Part shown: piece after piece, positions 58,149 through 64,000 of the stretch
How positions within the stretch are numbered: position 1 is the stretch's first letter
How the letters are laid out: each line of letters starts with the position of its first letter
Assembly (NCBI RefSeq): GCF_963675165.1
Contig: NC_087388.1
Span: 4,097,047 to 4,161,046, forward strand
From: Halichondria panicea
Taxonomy: Eukaryota; Porifera; Demospongiae; Suberitida; Halichondriidae
DNA length: 64,000 nucleotides
Direction of reading: 5' to 3'
The notes under the pieces: generated by a model
The model's database searches: none
The model's input: only the letters and a program-made list of their open reading frames with translations
What the model was told of the DNA's origin: nothing
Position numbers and translations under genes: made by a program

Positions 58149-61100
58149 ATGGACTTACCTGAAGATTTGTCTTGCCTCAAAAGACCAGCTCTACAGGCTC
58201 TTTGTAAGAGGCATGGTATCAAGGCTAATGGGAAGGTAAAATGTAGTTCCCTACCTAGAATCATAGATTGAAGAGTTTAACGTCAATCTATATCTATGTG
58301 TAAGGTGGTACCGTAAAACCTCGATTTAAGGCGACCCTCTAAATAAGCGACACTTGGACATTTCTCCCATATAGCACCATATAGCACCATATAGATCTAA
58401 ATTAATTTTTTGTGTACATTAAAACTTTACTTTTGCAAAATGTAATTATTTAAAAGTGTCGCTTTAAATCGAGTTTTTACGGTACATGTGTTTAATGTTT
58501 TCTGTTATTCACTAGAACACGGACATGATAAAGACCCTTGAGAGAATCAGGAGTGAGACGTACGTTTAATTGTTTATTCTATTCCTCTTACACATACGTG
58601 AGCCATTTAATACATGCAATACTAAACATGAAGTCACTTTTACACACACATGTAGCTGAATTCATTGTTTCACTTGTTTTTGCAGTGTTGAAGCTCAAAC
58701 CGTTAAAGCTCAAACCGTTGAAGCTCAAACCAACTCTGATGCTGATGACCAACCAGGGCCGTCCCCTGTTGTTGAGGAGTCAGGTGACTCCCCATTTGCT
58801 GTGGCAACAAAAATCGTGAGAAAGAAGAAGGCTGGACGAAAGGGAATGAAACGGAAGACCAGAAGTGGAAGCAATAAAGAGAGAAAATGTTTGTCAAGTT
58901 TGAGTACGCTGAAACTAAAATAAGGAAAAAGAGATCTGTATTTACTTGGTGCCTTAGCATTATAGTAATGGGATTAGACACGCTGCTACATTGATGATTT
59001 CTGTCTTACCCGAAGGGTGTACATCTATAGCTTGCTACATACACAGTGTTATTCCGTAAATTAATGGTCCTTTCCCCCCTCTACAGCTGAGTCCAGTGCT
59101 GACTCTTCTGCTGCCAGTGACCTATCCGAACTAGCCTCAGAGGACCCAATCCTGAAACCAACTGATTCGACGGGCATGGGTGACACGCCCTGTGACAATA
59201 AGCCCACTTCCCGTAAGAGAAAGAGGCGAAACACCCACAGCGTATCGCCCAACTCTAGCTTCTGCTCACTACCAAAGATCCCTCGATTAGGCCCTACCAA
59301 CGATGACTTCACATCGTGGGGGAGCCCACCCAACACACCAATGCAAACTGGCGATTCAGATAGCAATTCAGGTGATAAAAACACATCGGATTATGTCGAC
59401 AAAGAAGACAATATTGTGACCAGGCCACCAATTTCTCCACCAACTGAGAACTCTGGTTCTAGGAAACGAAAGCGGAATTCCACCTTTGTGGTTAGCCCCT
59501 CACCGAGCAAAATGGAGACGGGAGCACCAGAAGAGAAAAGGTTTGTATTCTTCGGTGATTACTTTTGTACACTGACTCTCTGTATACATGTACACGACTG
59601 TGCTCCTGCATCTATTAATCTTAATGTATAACGGATCTGTTCGTCCTACATGTAAATTATGCTAATGAAATGCCTGCAGTGAGAGTGGCTATGATGTCAT
59701 GGCTGAGCTACAAAACATACTGGACAAAAAAGTCCAAGAAAGAAGTAAGCAAATCCAGTTTTACCGCAGACATTTATAACTTAATTAGCTGTTACAACAG
59801 CCAGTGGATAATAATTTTACTTACTCTGCCTACAGAGCATGCCCCGGACTACAAGCCAGTGCACAGCGTGGGCAAACTCTTCTCCAGACTACCAGTCAAG
59901 ACCAATACCGAAAGAAAGTTTGATAAGGCTCACTCAAGTCATTTCAAAAAGTACCAGTACAATGTACATGTATTTGAATGGTGTACATGTACAATGTACA
60001 CTCACTGAGCTTTTCCTTGTTCTTAAAATGTTTATTTGATTAAAAGTGTAATAGAGATCGTGCCTGTTTAATCAGCTGTTACGAGTGGGACTTTTCCACG
60101 AGGATAGATAATAAGTAGTCTAAGAGTTAGTTGCTTAGTGAGAGCATGCTATACGCTATTGTACCAACATCTCTTACGGGTGTGATGGTCTGTGTGTGTT
60201 TGTTTGTATTGTAGTTGCCAATTGACACACCTGTTTTACTTAGCATACTCCCTGTGCATAATAGCCTCACAGCTGATGGGTGTCGTCTGTGTGTGTCCTG
60301 TGTGCTAGATAAATTCGTGTACACGTACACACATTCATGACATGTAGTAAGTGTATGAAAGGTGGAAATGACACATAATGGTGTATTGTACAGTACTTCA
60401 ACTGCCGTGTGCTATACGGCGTTTGGTCATTATCTATATCTCCTGTCATTGTCACTTCTCTATTATTACTGTTCAAACAATTCATAGGATGAAATCCATC
60501 GTGTCTGTGGTGGAGGATAAAAAGAGAAAACAGTCGACTGGCAGAGTGCCTTCTTGTGCCAAGAAACCCAGGGTAAATAAGTGTGCTCATGTACATGTAC
60601 GTTATTATTCTATTTTTTGCCATTTAAACCTCTACATGTGCGTACTGTACTACATGTGAGTGCAGTTGGTAATCAATTGACAATAGATTTCTCTGCATTA
60701 CAATAGTTATTACTGCGATGAGTTATACAGGCACAAAATTGTGTATTCGTACTGAACATAATTATACATCCATTTGATTTTTCTGTCCAGTTGAGCAGTT
60801 CTGTAGTCAGAGCCCCCCTGCACACCAATCCCTCCACCCACAAGTCCCCCGCTAGGAGGAGGGTAACCAGCAGCATAAACAGTGAAGGTGAGTTGTTCCC
60901 TGCCGAGATGTGATATGCATCTGTACATAAACTAATGTTTGAGGCCTCCACATGTACAATATGTACATGTAGCACTGGTAAACATTAAGTTGTAACCACG
61001 ACTCTGGCACTTTATTTCCCATCAGTTTTCAAGCCAACCAACACCACTACTAAAAAGATGAACGTCAAATTCTCTGAGCTCTCCAAATCTACCAACAACC

Positions 61101-61685
61101 CTACAGGTTTGACACTAAGTGATGGCTCCTGGATCCTCGTATTGTACTTGCCCAAGCTTTTTATTTGCATGTGGCTCTATACACACTGTACATCATTGTA
61201 CATGTAATAAATTGCAAGGTTTATGATTTTAATCTGTGTTAACTGCTAGGAGCTTCTTATCTTGGTCTGCTCCGTCTATACTTATTGTGCAGTAGCTATG
61301 CACACTACTATTTACATTTCACATCACTAGTCTTGTGTTATTATGTATGTCATATCTACATGTATGCAGTCCAATGCTGCTCTCCCCACCCAGGGTTTCA
61401 GCTCAAGACACCCAAGAAAGTATTAGTTGTTAAGAAGACCCCCTCCAAGAAATCATACAATCTGGAGGAGTCCCTCAGGAAGAAACCAGCCTACAAACCA
61501 TACACAGGTATAGTGCACACACACACTGAGAATAAAATAATTATCATCGGCCTAGTGTCATTATATCTACCATCTACGTAGCTAAAAATTTGGCCTAGTA
61601 TAAATTATAAATAGGAGTTGGCTTAAGAAATTTCCTGTACGTATTTGTAGGTCCAGTGCCTAAGTTTGGAACAGCTCAACATTGA
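58149..61685 (+). CDS. NUSAP1-like: NUSAP1-like nucleolar and spindle-associated protein (464 aa)
   Basis: There are eleven in-phase exons: 58149-58235, 58516-58559, 58686-58903, 59087-59540, 59680-59744, 59836-59950, 60488-60572, 60791-60887, 61026-61106, 61394-61507 and 61651-61685. The length is close to human NUSAP1 (441 aa). The N-terminus (LKRPALQALCKRHGIKANGK, then NTDMIKTLERI) is a SAP-like DNA-binding helix pair. The middle is acidic and basic with KRKR patches. FDKAHSSHFKKMKSI corresponds to the FKKLHEAHFKEMESI region of vertebrate NUSAP1, and YNLEESLRKKPAYKPYTG to its conserved C-terminal motif. NUSAP1 binds and bundles microtubules near chromosomes in mitosis, so a nuclear and spindle role is expected. 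Exon 3 holds a three-fold 15-bp repeat giving AQTVKAQTVEAQT. The gene is divergent from PTPN14/21 and convergent with ZNF706. Confidence 0.88.
58311..58482. mobile_element. TA-flanked MITE in NUSAP1-like intron 1
   Basis: The left end ccgtaaaacctcgatttaag and the right end ctttaaatcgagtttttacgg are inverted copies bordered by TA. Interior motifs such as gcgac and gtcgc are also inverted. Related motifs appear near 62779. Confidence 0.75.
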
Positions 61686-61997
61686 AATCTGCTGAAGAAC
61701 TCGAGCCTTGGACTCATTTTCATTTTTGTACATTCCATGCAATTACGTGTATTATATAAATTATGTGTTTGTGTTCATACCATTGCGGAATATTATAGAT
61801 ATAATTATATAAACACTTTTGTCTTATTATTGTCCAGTATTATTGATGTCAAATCTTGTTATTCATTGTAACACAAGTATGCATGTATATACATGGTATA
61901 TGTACTGCCAACATTCACAAAACAATAGTGCTATATATAATTGTAGACTGTATTTATGTGATTCATAAAAAGTAATTAGGTCATTGAAGGGAATCGA
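61686..61997. other. tail-to-tail spacer between NUSAP1-like and ZNF706
   Basis: These 312 bases are AT-rich and hold the 3' ends of both transcripts. No other feature is recognisable. Confidence 0.5.
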
Positions 61998-62219
61998 TCA
62001 CGCGCTCTCAGCTAGCTCTGGAGGAAGGGGACTTCGGGGATGCTTGCTCTCGAAGTGTTGTTTGTACGTCTTTGGATCAGGCATTTGTGACCGACAAACT
62101 GGACACGTAAAGACAAGAGCTTTCATGGCAGCAGCTTTGTGGTCTGTGCTTTTCTTAGAGGCTGATTTCTTCGCTGCATTCTTTTGCTGGGCCTGTATCT
62201 TCTGTTGACCCCTGGCCAT
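61998..62219 (-). CDS. ZNF706: ZNF706 orthologue, small C2H2 zinc-finger protein (73 aa)
   Basis: A single coding exon starts MARGQQKIQAQQKNAAKK and contains one zinc finger, CPVCRSQMPDPKTYKQHFESKH, spread over residues 39-60, ending PLPPELAESA. Length and layout match animal ZNF706 (76 aa in human), with the basic N-terminus and the PDPKT-KQHFESKHP block. A GTACAG acceptor lies 12 bases before the ATG, which suggests a 5' untranslated intron. ZNF706 is a small nuclear/cytosolic protein linked to control of stem-cell differentiation in mammals; its role here is unknown. It is divergent from the gene at 62572. Confidence 0.95.
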   Translation of the reverse strand: MARGQQKIQAQQKNAAKKSASKKSTDHKAAAMKALVFTCPVCRSQMPDPKTYKQHFESKHPRSPLPPELAESA

Positions 62220-62571
62220 TTTTGTAATCGTCTGTACAATTACAACAAAACAACATGAATCGTTAATTGTACAACTTGTACAGTATTGCACACATGTACG
62301 TACACAAGTTTTGTGGCTAAATAATTATACTACATTAGAAAACATGCATTTACATAATTATTATGAACTATAGCTTTAATAGCAGTAACCTTACTGACGT
62401 ACGTAGGTACTGAGCTTTTGAGAACTTCACTGTTTACCTGAGTCACTTGATGAGCATTAGTTAGAAAAGTGGACAGCCGATAGGGTTAAAGGTCAAAGTT
62501 TACCTCTTTTTGTGAGGTTCTTTTTCCTGGTCAGCCAGGCCGCCACTGCATGCACTGAACACCCACCTTCA

Positions 62572-63962
62572 ATGGAGTCTGTGAAGGAGTATATTATCAG
62601 CTGGCTGGATTGGGGAGTAGACTATGTGAAGGATGACCCTCAAGACTTTTTCACCAAATGTTAGTTCGAAAAGTTGTGTTTTAAAATTGTAATTGTCTGA
62701 ATGACGTGCCACTCAGACCATAGATTTTGTGGTTCTTTAGTTCAGATGATTTGGTGTTCGTTTAAATACAAGTTGATTGCGACCCTCTAAATATGCGACA
62801 CAAGGACGCAAAGCAGTTACACTACTGCACTGTAATTGATTTAATTACAGCGCCAGAAAAAATGAATTCCACTTCTGAGTGGCGCATCTTTTAGAACACA
62901 AAACAATTTAGTTTAGCTGGCACTTATGTTCTACAGCTAGTAGACATTATAGAGAAAATGGGCATGGTCTAGCTCAGTACGTTTCATGCTAGCTGCACCG
63001 TTGAGAGCTGAGTGACTGGTGAGCTATGGGTTAGAAAACTGTTCAGAAGTGTGAAGGAAGTCAAAGATGCAGGATGATTGTCAAACAAGCTTTTTTTATA
63101 AGCGCCCAAAAAATAATTACAGCAACGGTAGGCGCTTCTTTTAGTGTCTCAATTATGCTGATACTGACGTGGCGCTGTAATTACATCAATTACAGTACTA
63201 TGCGGATATATTTAGCGAATGAAGCAAATAATTATAATTGGAAAGCTTCATGGGATTATTGATCACATTATTATGAGATTGTATTAATTGGCGATTTTGG
63301 CGACTCTTACCATAGATTGAAAAGGAAGGGGATTGGAAACGACCAGGCCTCCCTGTGTAAATGGTTGAAACACTCCGCGTTATGATTTCGCGCTCGCGAT
63401 TATTTTTGTTTTGACCGTACTCTGGTTGTATTTCAACTGTTTCTAGCTCTCCTATCCACTAGCGATCACTCAGAGGCTGGGAGGTTACTCTAGAGAAGTA
63501 AGTTTACACCACTGACAAGCTCTAACTTGTCTAAGTCCGCTGTCTTTACTCTGTTTTTAGTTTTTGTTGAGTATAGCTTGAATTACTCCACGTCAACTTT
63601 TCTCTTTCCCTGCTGCAAAGCCTAAACAGCAAAAGACATTGCTTGACTTGGTTATTATGTATCTAAGTGCTATATAGAATGGTTTCATGCCATGGATAAG
63701 CTTTACTGTTCATAAACGTTTGCAGTATAGTCCTTCAAACTGCTTTAATATACTTTTAGACACACCACGGGCCTTGACCTCTCACGACTTCATAGTAAGG
63801 GCTGTTCCTTCTTTTATAGCATTTATTTGTTTAGTGATAGTGGTTGCGTTGCTTAGTCAACCTTTTAGAGCTATATTCTCTTTACTTTTTAGAATATTCA
63901 ACATTAAAAGTGATCAATTTCACCATTTCTATGTACAGCACATTGTATGGCAGCCAAGACAG
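62572..63962 (+). CDS. unrecognised membrane-protein gene, 5' exons only
   Basis: Two exons are supported: 62572-62659 (ATG, MESVKEYIISWLDWGVDYVK) and 63760-63962. The junction is GT-AG and in phase, joining DDPQDFFTK to YTPRALTSHDFIVRA. A strong hydrophobic segment follows (VPSFIAFICLVIVVALL), then IFSLLFRIF and QHIVWQPRQ, ending at a GTAATG donor, so the gene continues beyond the window. I do not recognise the family. The donor of exon 1 is GTTAGT. Confidence 0.55.
62822..63201. repeat. inverted-repeat element in the intron of the right-edge gene
   Basis: The left arm ctactgcactgtaattgatt, continuing to tacagcgcca, matches the inverse of the right arm tggcgctgtaattacatcaa, continuing to tacagtacta. 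Further inverted gcgcc motifs lie inside. The outer borders and target duplication are unclear. Confidence 0.55.
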
Positions 63963-64000
63963 GTAATGAGCATGCTGATTATAAAATAATCCCTTTGTAG

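Overview
The window looks like nuclear DNA of an early-branching animal, most likely a demosponge. It is AT-rich and has short, phase-consistent GT-AG introns. It carries animal-type genes (a PTPN14/21 FERM phosphatase, a NUSAP1-like spindle protein, ZNF706, a Death domain and an NWD1-like NACHT-WD40 protein) and many non-autonomous DNA transposons. The sponge assignment is inference. Exon coordinates were derived by hand from splice signals and reading phase.

Layout. At 294-5343 (minus) lie the three 5' exons of a SecA-like gene whose main exon would lie off the left edge. Head-to-head with it, 5667-11840 (plus) is an NWD1-like STAND gene (DUF4062-NACHT-WD40). Facing that gene tail-to-tail, 13566-38168 (minus) is the full copy of the SecA-like gene: three small exons, two transposon-filled introns and one 12.8-kb exon, coding for about 4,437 residues with a bacterial-type SecA motor in the middle. 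Head-to-head with it, 39039-43118 (plus) encodes a Death-kinase-Kelch protein. 44669-57765 (minus) is a 25-exon PTPN14/21 gene. 58149-61685 (plus) is a NUSAP1-like gene, 61998-62219 (minus) is ZNF706, and from 62572 (plus) a membrane-protein gene runs off the right edge.

The first 43 kb is the unusual part. Two paralogous SecA-like genes each stand back-to-back with a different gene of immune-signalling type: a NACHT-WD40 sensor and a Death-domain kinase with a Kelch propeller. No experimental function is known to me for such SecA-like animal proteins, and a role in innate defence is a hypothesis from architecture and neighbourhood. The SecA-like protein also has a glycine-rich region near its N-terminus and a long hydrophobic glycine/alanine-rich segment after the motor.

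From 44 kb rightward the content is conserved cell-biology genes in head-to-head pairs (PTPN14/21 with NUSAP1; ZNF706 with the membrane protein). Between the two parts, a tandem duplication spans the ends of the convergent Kelch and PTPN genes. One copy keeps the Kelch end, the other keeps the PTPN end, and the reciprocal pieces are broken.

Transposons fill the introns: a hAT-like family with 5-bp target duplications, Mutator-like elements with 9-bp duplications, a TTAA (piggyBac-like) element, several TA-flanked elements, hairpin repeats and a broken tyrosine-recombinase gene. I saw no tRNA, rRNA or CRISPR array.
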